Assembly: GCF_026210795.1 (NCBI RefSeq)
Contig: NC_089455.1
Span: 2,604,001 to 2,668,000 of the forward strand
Source of the DNA: Rhizophagus irregularis
Taxonomy: Eukaryota > Glomeromycota > Glomeromycetes > Glomerales > Glomeraceae
Length of the DNA: 64,000 nt
Reading direction: 5' to 3'
Position numbers and translations under genes: made by a program. Below, piece by piece: positions 54,324 through 64,000 of this stretch. The number at the start of each line of letters is the position of its first letter. The stretch's first letter is position 1. The notes beneath the pieces were generated by a model. That model searched no databases, was not told where the DNA came from, and saw only the letters and a list, made by a program, of their open reading frames with translations.

Positions 54324-55921
54324 CAGACTCTATTGTAATTAATATCTAAACTTGAATTTGCTTATTATTAACTTTCATGTACTATATGTAAATCTTATGT
54401 TATAAATTTACTTAATTGCTTTGATATAATTAGAATATAATAAATCTTCACAAATAACATTGGTTTATTCTCGAACTAAAAAATATAAATTACGCATCAT
54501 AGATTTCGATCTCCTGAAATGCGCAGAATAAAATATAGGGAAAATTCTTGCCGAATGAATAAGGCTGTGCGAATATATATTTACATTATTTTTTTCTAAG
54601 ATTCGATTTGCGTGTCATATCTCCGGGCATGCTATTATCATATCAATAAACAATATTCGGGTATGGATATTTTTTCCGGCAATTCTTATTTCGCATATGG
54701 GATTTGGGATATCTATGCTAAATCCCAAGATTACGGAATGACGAAATGCAGTGCGTAATTGCTGGTGAAAATCCAGGGAATGATTTCTCCTGCGAAATTT
54801 ATAAGTGATAAAAAAAACCGTCTTTAGCTTTAGCCAGCAAGATAGATATTTTTTTTTCCGGTCACGAGAGTGATAAGTGGGCAGGAATTTCAGCTTTATC
54901 CGACGTGATTTGTCCTATCTTCACCACCTATACGGATGGAAGGGATCGTTACCCAAGTTAAGCCAAAATTTATTAATAGTTTATTATTAATCTTAAATCT
55001 CTCTATTAAGTGTTGCCCAAAATAAAAATTAAAACCTATATAATTATTTACAACAATAAAATTACCTAATTACAATTATTATTATAAAATTAATTATTGT
55101 ATGAATTTCATATTAAACATCTTTATTGTCAACTATATTATTATTTCTTCTTTTTCTAATTCTTTATCATTTTGTTTTATATTTATTTCATCTACCTTTT
55201 CAATATAATCAATGTTTTATCATCAGGTAAACATTTTATATATAAATATCTCTTAAAATATATATATTATTACCCATTATAATAATAATCTAAAAATGAA
55301 TTATAAGATTATTATCCATTTTATACAATAACAATCTGGCCATTACCCAATTTAACTAAAAACTTTATAATAAATTACCTGACTTAATTATGAAGTTTCT
55401 GGGATCCTAATTGAAAATACAGCAACTCAATGGGCTAAAGTTATTTTTAAGATGCATTTATGCCTCCACTAAGCTTCCATCCTATCTCTTCTAATGCATC
55501 CACTAAACCACTTATATATTTAATCTGCAAATATATTGTGCATTACAATTGCATTAAAAATTTATACAAGTTGTGTTCTATATACCCATTAGCTAAAGAT
55601 TTAAAACTGTTTTCAGTATAACAAGCTTCAAGAACTACTCAGAAAAAACACACTAGTAACTTACCAGAATTTACTGAAAAATCTTCATTTAAAAAGCAGA
55701 AAACCTCAAATAATAATGGAAAATCACCTACTACTCTAAAGAAACTTATTAAAGAATTAACAATTGTATTAAGTATCACTGATACGTAACCCTAAATTGT
55801 ATAATGCAATTATTATGACTGAAGACCAATTAGCAGCAATCACCTATAACTCTATGTATAAATTCAAATCAAGAACAGAATAATACTTAATATTTAATGT
55901 ATAAGTTTAATTATACTAAGA
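54324..55921. other. Accessory DNA with a small gene relic
   Basis: An inverted copy of the dispersed motif (here TCGATCTCCTGAAATGCGCA near 54509) lies with AAAATTCTTGCCGAATGAAT near 54542. Around 55625-55795 a plus-strand frame reads QASRTTQKKHTSNLPEFTEK, SSFKKQKTSNNNGKSPT and LKKLIKELTIVLSIT before stops, suggesting a fragment of a basic, Ser/Asn-rich protein gene. It abuts the Mutator-like element that starts at 55922. Confidence 0.45.
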
Positions 55922-56029
55922 GGCATGCCAGAAATTACATGATTTAGTGGGTGGTGAGGTCAGATCCTGCAATCAGGTATCACAATATACCTTTTATGGT
56001 AATAATATATCTTTTATAGTAAATAATAT

Positions 56030-56390
56030 ATAATTTGTTTATTAAAAAGCTTTTTTGCAATTATTTCACCATCTAAAAGTCCAATTTTAATGAATTTTTT
56101 TTTTGTTTTATAAAGTATAAAGAGAGCTACAAAATAAAAAAAAAGTTTATGCAAATTGAATTAATGGATAGTAAAATAATTGTATTCTAATATATATGTA
56201 ATATATAGTAATTTATTTATTAAGAAGTTTTTTTGCAATTAATTTACTATCTAGCAGTTCAATTTTAATGAATTTTTTTTTGTTTTGTAAAGCATAAAGA
56301 GGTCTACAAAACAAAAAAAAGTTTATGCAAATTGGAGTATTGGATAGTGAAATAATTGTATTATAATATATATATAATATATAGTAATTT
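56030..56390. repeat. Two ~180-bp tandem foldback units
   Basis: Two similar units (about 56051-56187 and 56228-56362) each read inward as an imperfect hairpin: GCAATTATTTCACCATCTAA..CCAATTTTAATGAA is opposed by TTGAATTAATGGATAGTAAA ATAATTG. A T-rich/A-rich centre contains AAAGTATAAAGAGAGCTACAAAA. The same module recurs at 59311-59436, 59465-59600 and 61804-61930. Confidence 0.75.
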
Positions 56391-56408
56391 ATTTATTAAT
56401 ATACTTTT

Positions 56409-57640
56409 TTGATAAAGGAAACAGCAATATGTGTTAAGCCATCTCAAATAATTCAAGATTTCATAATTAGCATGCCCCAAGCTTCATATCTTTATATGCC
56501 AAACAAGAGAGTATTGCGCAAACAAATTTCACGTATTAGAACTGAAAATATGACTCCACAACCACAATCATTACAAAATGTTGATGTTCTCACTAACCTA
56601 CATGTAACTATTAGTGAAGAACCATTTTTAATAAAAGAACTAACATTCAATGAAGAAAATATTTTATGATTTTTTGCACAGTATCTAATTTGCAACATTT
56701 ACAAAAAGCAAATTTCTGGATTATGGATGGCGACTTTTGAGATACTGTTTGGTCGAAAATCAATATATCGGGTAGCAGATATGTATCAGATATGTACCCG
56801 ATATGTGTAGTATTAATGCAGAAAATCGGGTACCCGATATGTGTAAGATATATGTAAATATATATATCATATACATATCAGGTACCGATATGTATATGAT
56901 ATGTAAATGATATGTAGACGATATATATATTTACACATATCTTACACATATCGGGTACCCAATTTTCTGCATTAATACTACACATATTGGGTACATATCT
57001 GATACATATCTGCTACCCGATATATTGGTTTTTGACCAGTGACAGTGCCTACATTATTCCAACAAATGTATACTATTTATGCTGCTTGTCAGTTAGAATA
57101 ATTCACGTTGCTTTCTAGCGTATTTTCTAATGACAAGCAAATCAAAAGAAAGCTATAAGTGTTATTTCAAGAATTAGTTGATTTTGGCGAGAAAAACAAT
57201 CAAATTTTATCCCCACCTCTAATAATTAGTGATTTTAAACAAGCAGCAATTAATGCTGCACAAATGGAATTTTCAGACACTACTTACAAAGGATGCTTTT
57301 TCCATTTGTGTCAAAATTTTTTGAGAAAGATTTAAGCTTTGAGGTTAACTGTTAAATATAGTGAATCTGAAGACTTTAGTATTAAATTACACCATATTAC
57401 GGCTCTTGCTTTTCTGCCATCCTCTGAGATTTCAAATGCATTTGATCAAGTTAAATCTTTAATACCTCCAAATGTAATAGAACTTGTCCAATACTTTGAA
57501 AATAATTATGTCTATGACAAAGTAATTAGACGCTGTTAACATAGACATAATCAATTTGTAATTCAGAACTCACCATAATTTCCACCAGTACTCTGGTCTG
57601 TATATAAGCTTATTGAAAGTGATTACCTATGAACAGAACC
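56409..57640 (+). pseudogene. MULE-type transposase relic
   Basis: Readable pieces include SQIIQDFIISMPQASYLYMP, KRVLRKQISRIRTENMTPQP and EEPFLIKELTFNEENIL. Then comes WIMDGDF.DTV, interrupted by the 56751-57037 MITE and continuing PTLFQQMYTIYAACQ, and then ISDFKQAAINAAQMEFSDTT, YKGCFFHLCQN, LTVKYSESEDFSIKLHHITA and NAFDQVKSLIPPNVIELVQY. This is the order of the MULE transposase domain (FLYWCH/zinc-finger-linked family): the first catalytic Asp in DG, the second in SDFK.A, and the C-x-x-H-type FHLCQN motif. Multiple stops and frame changes; inactive. Confidence 0.78.
56751..57037. mobile_element. 287-bp foldback MITE inside the MULE
   Basis: The element starts GGTCGAAAATCAATATATCG and ends CGATATATTGGTTTTTGACC; the two halves are near-perfect inverted copies over ~120 bp, rich in GGGTACCCGATATGTG and GATATGTATCAGATATGTAC motifs. 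It splits the transposase relic between the DT(V) and PTLFQQ codons. Target duplication unclear. Confidence 0.85.
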
Positions 57641-58114
57641 CCGCTTATTTCTAATAGAAGTCACCATAAAATTTTTAAGATTTATATGTAAATTTACCTT
57701 ACTTCAAATTTTCCTTTTACTAAGTAATTTTACCACCTTTCCAGTTACATTTTTAAATCACATATATTTTTACCTTACAAATTCAGTAACATTTATAATT
57801 ATAGATTATATAAAACATAATTTATTTTATACATTTAATACTTTTTATTTCTTTTAAAATTGGCCTAATTTTTAGATATAATTATTTTAAAAAAATGTAA
57901 AAAAGTTCCTATTTAAAATAAGTTCAAAATTAATCAATAGTTACAGATATATATATTATTTTTTGACAAAAAAAAAAAAATAAAAAAATAACTTAATTTA
58001 TCCCATTTACTACCCCAACCATCTACCTTTTTCGATTTTTACTTTATTTTATAATTTTTTATATTATACAGATATCCATAAAAAATTCTTTTTTACATAT
58101 TTATTTTTTAATTT
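57641..58114. other. AT-rich DNA inside the MULE
   Basis: About 0.5 kb without gene or clear repeat, between the transposase relic and the minisatellite. Confidence 0.5.
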
Positions 58115-58505
58115 TACGTGTTTATGTAATAAATTTGTATGTGTCTGTATTTGTGTAATAAAATTTTACATATCCGTGTAATGAACTTATACTAAAAATA
58201 ATATAATAAATTTTACTTATTTGTATAATAAAATTTTACGTGTCCGTATAATAAACTTGTAACTAAAAATAGTATAATAAATTTTACATGTTTATGTAAT
58301 AAAATTTTACGTATCCATATAATAAACTTGTAATTAAAAATAGTATAATAAATTTTACGTGTTTGTGTAATGAAATTTTACATGTCTGTGTAATAAACTT
58401 GTAACTAAAAATAGTATAATAAATTTTACATGTTTGTGTAATAAAATTTTATGTGTTTGTATAATAAACTTTGTGCTAAAAATAGTATATACTAATAAAT
58501 TTTAC
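58115..58505. repeat. ~71-bp AT-rich minisatellite
   Basis: Five to six copies of a unit with AATAAATTTTACGTGTTTGT, AATAAAATTTTACATGTCCG and AATAAACTTGTAACTAAAAA. The AATAAATTTT anchor recurs at about 58204, 58277, 58347, 58418 and 58494. Confidence 0.8.
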
Positions 58506-58659
58506 GAAATCATAAATTTTACCTTATAATTACAAATTACATTTTAAAATCCTATTTAATTTTACTATATACTTACAGTTACATAAAAAAAATTTACCAC
58601 AGAATTACATTTACTTTTTTTAATTTATAAAAAATTTTATCTTATGAATTCAATCAGTT

Positions 58660-58910
58660 TTTTTGACTTTTTTATATAATTTTTACTTTAGACTTATAGG
58701 TGACTTCTATCGGGATCCTATTAGACTACTACTTTTTTTAATTTTCTTTCTTTTCCTTTCTTTCTCTTCCTTTATTTCTCTTTTCCTTCATTCTTATTTC
58801 CCTTTTTCACTTTTTTCTTCTTTTGTTTTCCTTTTCTTTCCTTTTTTTTTCTTTTCTTTTTTTTTCCCTTTTACTTCTTTTCATTTTTTACCTTTTATAG
58901 TTTTAACTTT
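58660..58910. repeat. Polypyrimidine tract
   Basis: About 170 bases from 58735 are almost purely T and C on the plus strand (CTTTCTTTTCCTTTCTTTCT style). The 92-aa frame over it (58663-58941) is an artefact of Phe/Ser/Leu codons. Confidence 0.85.
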
Positions 58911-59033
58911 TTTGGTTATATATATGTCTATGATATTTTGAAAATATATACCTTCAGATTTTTACTTTTTTTAACAAAATATTTCACTAATATTTTCAAT
59001 TTTTTCTTTTGTAAATTTAAGATATCTATTTAA

Positions 59034-59300
59034 AAGGTTCAGATGAACTTCTGAAGAATAAAAAAACTAAAGATTTGTAAATATAAATCTTAGTTTTTTT
59101 TTTTAATATTATGAATGGTTACTAATAATTGTTCTTTTCTTTTTTTTAGGTTCAGGTGAATGTTCAAGTTTCAAAAATGGAAAAAACTAAAATTTATAAA
59201 TTTTATAAATCTTGGTTTTATTTTTTTATTTTTTTAAAAATATTATAAATGGTTTATATTAATAATCATTCTTTTTATAGGTTCAGATGGGTTTTCGAAT
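59034..59300. repeat. Degenerate ~120-bp tandem repeat
   Basis: Three units anchored on AGGTTCAGATG (near 59035, 59149 and 59279), each followed by AAAACTAAA..TATAAATCTT and TTAATATTATGAATGGTT. Each unit ends in a T-rich run plus TAG. Confidence 0.65.
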
Positions 59301-59735
59301 TCTGAAGAATTAATTCAATTTGAACAAACTTTTTTTTATTTGTAAAGCTAGATTTATAGAACTAAATGAGTGCTATAAATTAAAAAAAAAGTTTATTAAA
59401 ATTGGATCACTAGAAGTCAAAATAATTGCATTATAATAATTATTATAATGTAAATACAAATATCTTGGCTTCTAGTGATTCAATTTGAACAAACTTTTTT
59501 TTGTTTTGCAAAGCTAGATTTGTAGAGCTAAATAAGAGCTATAAATTAAAAAAAAAGTTTATTAAATTGGATCACTAGAAGTCAAGATAATTGCATTATA
59601 ATAATTATATAAAAATAATTAAATTACTTACATTTATATTTAGATATATAAATGTTATGTGATATATATAAACCTGATCTGAAGCTTAACTCCCCCCACC
59701 TCCTTTCAAATCAGCTGATTTCTGGCATGCCCCTA

Positions 59736-59848
59736 AACTTCGCCAATATTGCTTCAAATTTAATGATTTTACTACCATTAGATTTGTCTCATCAAGAGGA
59801 ATCGAATGGTAGCAAATTCATTAAATTTGGAGCAATATTGGCGAAGTT
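59736..59848. repeat. 113-bp inverted repeat
   Basis: The left arm AACTTCGCCAATATTGCTTC and right arm GAGCAATATTGGCGAAGTT pair over about 48 bp. The loop holds TCTCATCAAGAGGAATCGAA, related to a motif in the 62.4-62.9 kb inverted repeat. It begins 4 bp after the MULE right end. Confidence 0.8.
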
Positions 59849-59879
59849 ATCACATTTTGAAACTTTAGTTTTAATTTTT

Positions 59880-60120
59880 AATAAATTAAGTCAAGCCAAC
59901 ACTAAGCTAAGCTATAACTGCAGCTTGGTTTGGCTTGGCTTAGCCCAGCTTAAAACTCACGAGCTGGCTTGGCTCATGTAGAGCACTAGATTGAATTAAA
60001 CTATATATTTTATGATTAGTAATCTGATCTGAATTAAAAAAATTTGATTCATTTTAGATTAAATTAGATTAAATCAATAATTCATCATTAAAATCAGATC
60101 AGATCAAATCTAGTTCAAAA
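59880..60120. other. hAT-like terminal sequences, cluster
   Basis: CAAGCCAA/CTTGGCTTGGCTTAGCCC repeats end in CTCATGTAGAGCACTAG (59986), the pattern of a hAT terminus oriented leftward. Directly after come repeats of GATCTGAAT/AGATTAAAT/CAGATCAGATC. No full element could be delimited. Confidence 0.35.
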
Positions 60121-60124
60121 CCAT

Positions 60125-60950
60125 TAATTTTAAAATGGTAAATAAAAAACATTTCGCAACATTTTTTATTAAAATAGCTAAAAAACAGTTGTAAATGGTA
60201 TTTTTTCTTTAAATTAAAAATAAAAAACGGTTTGTAACATTTTTAATTAAAATAGTTAAAAAACTGTTGTAAAATAATTTTTTTCCTTTAAATTGAAAAT
60301 AAGAAATATTTTGCAACATTTTTTATTAAAATAGTTATAAAAACTGTTATAAAATAGTATTTTTTTTTAAAATTAAAAATAAAAAATGTTTCGCAATATT
60401 TTTTATTAAAATTGTTAAAAAATTATTATAAAATATTTTTTGAATAAATGTATTTGTAACAGCCTGTTACATATCTTATTTGTAACATTTTTTTTTTATT
60501 TTTTTTTAATAATAAATTTAGTATGTATTTTACAAATAAAATTTTTATATGCAAAATTTAATTTGAAAAACTTATACTTAAGACAGTTTTATAGACAAAA
60601 TTTTAAGTTATAAGCAGTTTCTTGAAATTTTTTAAAAAATTCTTGTCTTAGTTATATGACTGATATTTTGTTTTTGTTTACATTACGCCTGATCTTAAAT
60701 TTTAATTTGATAAAATTGGGGTTGTTACAAATAAGACACGTAATAGGCTATTACAATTAGATTTATCCATATTTTTTTTCAATAAATTAATAATAAAAAA
60801 TGTTTCACAATATTTTTTATTAAAATAATTAAAAAACTGTTGCGAAATAGTTTTTTTCTTTAAATTAAAAGTAAAAAATATTTTGCAACATTTTTTGTTA
60901 AAATAGTTATAAAAAAAATATAAAAAAAGTTTCACAATATTTATAATGTA
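60125..60950. repeat. ~80-bp tandem array interrupted by a MITE
   Basis: Four degenerate copies (60125-60440) of a unit with AAAAATGTTTCGCAACATTT, TTATTAAAATAGTTAAAAAA and CTGTTGTAAAATAG, followed after 60768 by two more copies (60780-60950). The 60442-60768 foldback element separates them. Confidence 0.75.
60442..60768. mobile_element. 327-bp MITE with ~45-bp inverted ends
   Basis: The left end GAATAAATGTATTTGTAACA with GCCTGTTACATATCTTATTT matches the inverse of the right end, GGATAAATCTAATTGTAATA with GCCTATTACGTGTCTTATTT. Non-coding. It sits inside a tandem array, so it inserted after the array formed. Confidence 0.75.
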
Positions 60951-62235
60951 ATAATTGCGAAACTTATCAGAAAAGAATGAGAGTACTAATAATTAAAAAA
61001 AGTTTTTAATAATATGTAAAGTTTATTAATCAAAATAAAAAAAAACTTTGAAAATCTCCAGATTTTTTTTTAAGTATTTGATAAAATCTGTAATTTTAAA
61101 GATTATTGCAGATTATTTTTTGCAAAAAAAATGCAGAAAACTACAAATTTTGATAATGGTGTAGTTAGCCAAAAAATTCAGCCGAAGGCACAGTAAATTT
61201 TCGGTTAATAACATCCAGCCAAAAAAAATTCATGTTGATCTTGAATATTTTATTGATTCAATATCTACTATTTTTGGCTGAATATTTTTGGCTAAATACA
61301 CTTTTTTTTTAAATAATAGTGTAATTAGTTGAAATATCCAAATAGCAGTCATTGCTCATGTAATTTTCTAATTCACTTTATTATGGTCAATAGCATCATC
61401 TTCTAATATATAATATATTTGTAAAGTTCAAAATCAATCTAAACTTGTTTAATTGCTAAATTAATGATTTTTGAATCTATAATTCTGGCTGAAATTTTCT
61501 TAATTCTAACTTAAAATTGGTTAAAAGTTGAAAATTTCAGGTAAAATGTAACATTGTATTTATACAAAATAATTTTTAAACTAAATATAGAATATATAAT
61601 TTCTTGTCAGTCTCTAAGTGTTTATTGAAATATTTTTTCAAATGCTTTTTGTTTTTTGGATTGGATCTTAACTAAAAATTAGTATATTAAAAATAAAAAA
61701 TAATGCAAAAAACTTGAAAGATAATGAACAATATATAGTGTTTTGCACAAATCAATTCATGATACAGTGTGACCCTGATTGTTTCTGAATAATAAAAATG
61801 TATTTTGCGAATAGCTTTTGATCTAGCAATCCAATTTTGATGATCTTTTTTTTATTTTGATCAGGGCAATGAGACTTATCGATTAAAAAAAGGTCATTGA
61901 AATTGGATTACTAGATTCTGAGATAATAATTTTTAGAGGTCAAATCGAGTCTGAATCAAGTCTGAATTGAATCAAATTTCAGAGAAGAAATTTGATTCGT
62001 GCTGAACACTAACAATATAAGACTTTAAATTAAAACAAAAAATATTTTCACCATTATATAATAAAAAAAAATAAAAATAAAAATACATATATGTATATTT
62101 TCAAATACAATTTAAATCTCTTAAAAAAAATTTCCTTTTTTATTTTATTTGTATAATTGTATTGTAAAATTTTAATTATTCTTATAGTTTTAATGGTTAA
62201 ATAAACTATTCATTAATTTAAAGAACAATTAAATA
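60951..62235. other. Accessory AT-rich DNA
   Basis: About 1.3 kb without a gene. It holds the fifth copy of the foldback module (61804-61930) and a hAT-terminus-like run, GAATCAAGTCTGAATTGAAT ... GTGCTGAACACTA, near 61935-62010. Confidence 0.45.
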
Positions 62236-62340
62236 AAGCTCCGAACGGGTCAGTTCGGTTCAGTTTTTTTGCGGTTCGGGTAGAATCGAAAACCGAAATG
62301 GAACCGAACCGGAACTGTCCGGTTCGGTTCGGTTCTATCC
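62236..62340. repeat. GGTTCGG-rich palindromic terminus
   Basis: Repeated GGTTCGGTTCGGTTC and its inverse GAACCGAACCGGAAC form an inverted repeat of the kind seen at hAT ends, similar in style to 8358-8520. Element limits unknown. Confidence 0.45.
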
Positions 62341-62344
62341 GAAA

Positions 62345-62930
62345 TTAAGAAAAATGCGAAAAAATGAATACACGACTATCCAGTGATTGTACAAGGACGA
62401 GCCATAGCTCGTTGGAATCCTCTCATCGAGACGCGTCGAATGGTGGTAAAATCAAGTCTCTAGCATCGATAGATCACGAGATAGAACATGGTGAGTGTTT
62501 CTTAAAAAAATTGTATTAGAAAACGATCCATTGATGCTAGAGACATGAATTTACCACCATTCGACGCATCTCAGTGAGACGAATCCAATGAGCTAAAATT
62601 CGTCTTTGTGTGATCAATAGATGGCGTTTAATCGCTTGTATCGGAATTTTAATTTTTGACGTTCGAAAATTTAAAAAAAATGCGAAAAAATGAATACACG
62701 ACCATCCAGTAATTGTAAAAAGACGAATTATAGCTCATTAGATTCGTCTCGTCGAGATGCGTCGAATGGTGGTAAATTCATGTCTCTAGCATCAATGGAT
62801 CATTTTCTAATGCAAATTTTTTAAGAAACACTCATCATGTGCTATCTCGTGATCTATCGATGCTAGAGACTTGATTTTACCACCATTCGACGCATCTCTA
62901 TGAGAGGATTCCAACGAGCTATGGCTAAAG
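62345..62930. repeat. Large inverted repeat with ~210-bp arms
   Basis: Arms 62394-62605 and 62722-62930 are near-perfect inverted copies. Each arm contains CGTCGAATGGTGGTAAA(A)TC plus an internal inverse of the same motif. A ~50-bp direct repeat (ATGCGAAAAAATGAATACAC, GACCATCCAGTAATTG) precedes each arm (about 62352-62397 and 62678-62722). Probably a compound MITE. No coding frame. Confidence 0.85.
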
Positions 62931-62934
62931 ATGG

Positions 62935-63100
62935 TCATCGGTCCTAAAGACCATCAGTCTCCCCGGTCCTACATGCAAAAAGACCGGACCGCGTAGGACC
63001 GCAGTCTTTTGCGGTCCTCGTGATCATCTAATGGATCAACAAGACCGACGGTCTTTTTTAGGACCGCAGTCTTCAAAAGACCGATCAATATTATTAATAG
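62935..63100. repeat. AAGACCG/GGTCCT-rich terminus-like sequence
   Basis: About ten copies of GGTCCT, AAGACCG or their inverses in 165 bp, GC-richer than the surroundings. Resembles subterminal transposase-binding repeats; element limits not found. Confidence 0.45.
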
Positions 63101-63189
63101 ATCAGCTAAATTATCTGATCTATTTTTTTATTTTTTTAATCACTTTTTTTAGTAGAGAACGAAGAAATGCCCCTATAAGTAGTTTCCTT

Positions 63190-64000
63190 AGTTACTTTGA
63201 CCGTGACTAACTCTTCCTTCCTTCCTTTTTTTAGAATTGTTTTTTAGAAAGGAGGAATAGGACTAAATGCCTCGGTAAATGGATTGTTTTCTTTCTTTTT
63301 ATTTTCTTTAATCATTACTAATTTTTTCTTTTTCTTTATTATTAGACTACTTTTTTTAGATAAAAAAAGTCGATTCATTTTTATATTCCATCTTTTTTCC
63401 GTAAAAGGCTCATATTTCCGGAATTAATAACCTTATATCACGGAATTTATCAAATTATTTACATTTCGTGAATGGATTCGTGAAAGACTCATTTTTATGG
63501 AGTTTTTTCAGAAATAACAGATAAATTTTTTATGGGTAGGAATGGAACTAGAAACGTCTTGGTTTCTTTAGCCGTTACTAACCCTTCCTTTCTTTTTTTT
63601 TTTAGAATTGGTTTTTTTAGGAAAGACGAATGAGGACTAGAAATGAAATTTTTTTCTTTTTTTTTTTTAGGTTTTTTAGGAAGGGGAATAGGACTAAATT
63701 CCTCAATTTCTTTTAGTTTCTTTGTCACTAATTCTTTCTTCTTTTCTTTTTTTTAGGGCCACTTTCTTTTAAGAACCAGGATGGGACTCCAGAGATGGGA
63801 TTATAAAACAAAAGATAGAGGAAAACTTAACATTTGGAAAAAAAAAGTCTTGGTAAATGATTTTTATTCTTTTATTTTTTATAGATTCTTTAACCGTTGC
63901 TAATTCTTTCTTTTTTTTAGAATCAATTTTTTTTTTATGAAGGAGGGATAGGGTTAGAAACTCCTTGACGCAATTTCAATGTTGTATTTTATATTTTTCA
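63190..64000. repeat. Degenerate polypyrimidine minisatellite to the right edge
   Basis: About six diverged units of 90-130 bp, each running GTTACTAACCCTTCCTTTCT - T(8-12) - TAGAATTGGTTTTTTAGGAA - GGGGAATAGGACTAGAAA. Anchors occur near 63234, 63602, 63655, 63757 and 63920. The minus-strand 77-aa frame here (63495-63728) is a Lys-rich artefact. Confidence 0.65.

Larger units (their letters stand above)
55922..59732. mobile_element. Mutator-like element with ~50-bp TIRs, decayed
   Basis: The left end GGCATGCCAGAAATTACATG and the reverse complement of the right end, GGCATGCCAGAAATCAGCTG, continue as matching purine-rich sequence (GGGTGGTGAGGTCAGATC against GGAGGTGGGGGGAGTT..CAGATCAG) for about 50 bp. 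The element is about 3.8 kb and includes a MULE-type transposase relic and many tandem/foldback repeats. I could not find a clean 9-11 bp target duplication, so exact ends are approximate. Confidence 0.75.

Noticed and set aside
58663-58941. 92-aa Phe/Ser/Leu membrane-like protein
   Set aside because: Translation of a polypyrimidine tract; no codon bias or start context.

Overview
The window looks like nuclear DNA of an AT-rich fungus. Short GT-AG introns split almost every gene. The fungal-type genes include COX9, a Chs4/Skt5-like Sel1-repeat protein, the muniscin SYP1 and a mitochondrial-type HEM1. Together with the AT-rich, transposon-laden background of hAT, Helitron, Mutator-like and Tc1/mariner-type MITEs, this suggests a Glomeromycotina (arbuscular mycorrhizal) genome such as Rhizophagus. 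That placement is inference; no marker settles the species.

Layout. Positions 1-1.3 kb hold the 5' part of a MO25/Hym1 gene running off the left edge, followed by a tRNA-Ser(AGA). From 1.6 to 5.2 kb the DNA is AT-rich and holds one MITE nested in another. An orphan coiled-coil ORF lies at 5.2-5.9 kb. From 6.2 to 22.2 kb is a transposon graveyard. It has a decayed multi-part gene split by a snap-back MITE with a 10-bp target duplication; a structurally complete hAT element (9379-12686, 753-aa transposase in three exons) inserted into an older hAT transposase gene; a decayed third hAT on the minus strand; and a 5.6-kb Helitron (15885-21493) sitting inside a non-autonomous hAT.

From 25.1 to 52.6 kb is a gene-dense block of conserved eukaryotic genes whose exons I could join in frame: SEC23 (-), COX9 (+), SYP1/FCHo (-), a FAD-dependent oxidoreductase (-), calmodulin (+), a Chs4/Skt5-like gene (+), cyclin C (-), mitochondrial GluRS (+), ARF6-type GTPase (-), tRNA-Lys(UUU) with an intron (-), HEM1 (+) and SKA1 (-). 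A 354-bp non-autonomous Helitron at 45844-46197 shares both ends with the large one. These are housekeeping genes for secretion and endocytosis (SEC23, ARF6, SYP1), respiration and haem (COX9, HEM1, GluRS), cell wall and signalling (Chs4-like, calmodulin, MO25), transcription (cyclin C) and chromosome segregation (SKA1). I see no sign that they form a functional cluster.

From 53.2 kb to the end the window is again accessory. It has an unrecognised decayed gene, a 3.8-kb Mutator-like element with ~50-bp terminal inverted repeats and a broken transposase split by a 287-bp foldback MITE, several tandem-repeat arrays, a ~210-bp-arm inverted repeat at 62.4-62.9 kb, and a degenerate polypyrimidine minisatellite to the right edge. 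I saw no retroviral, LTR or capsid-bearing element.
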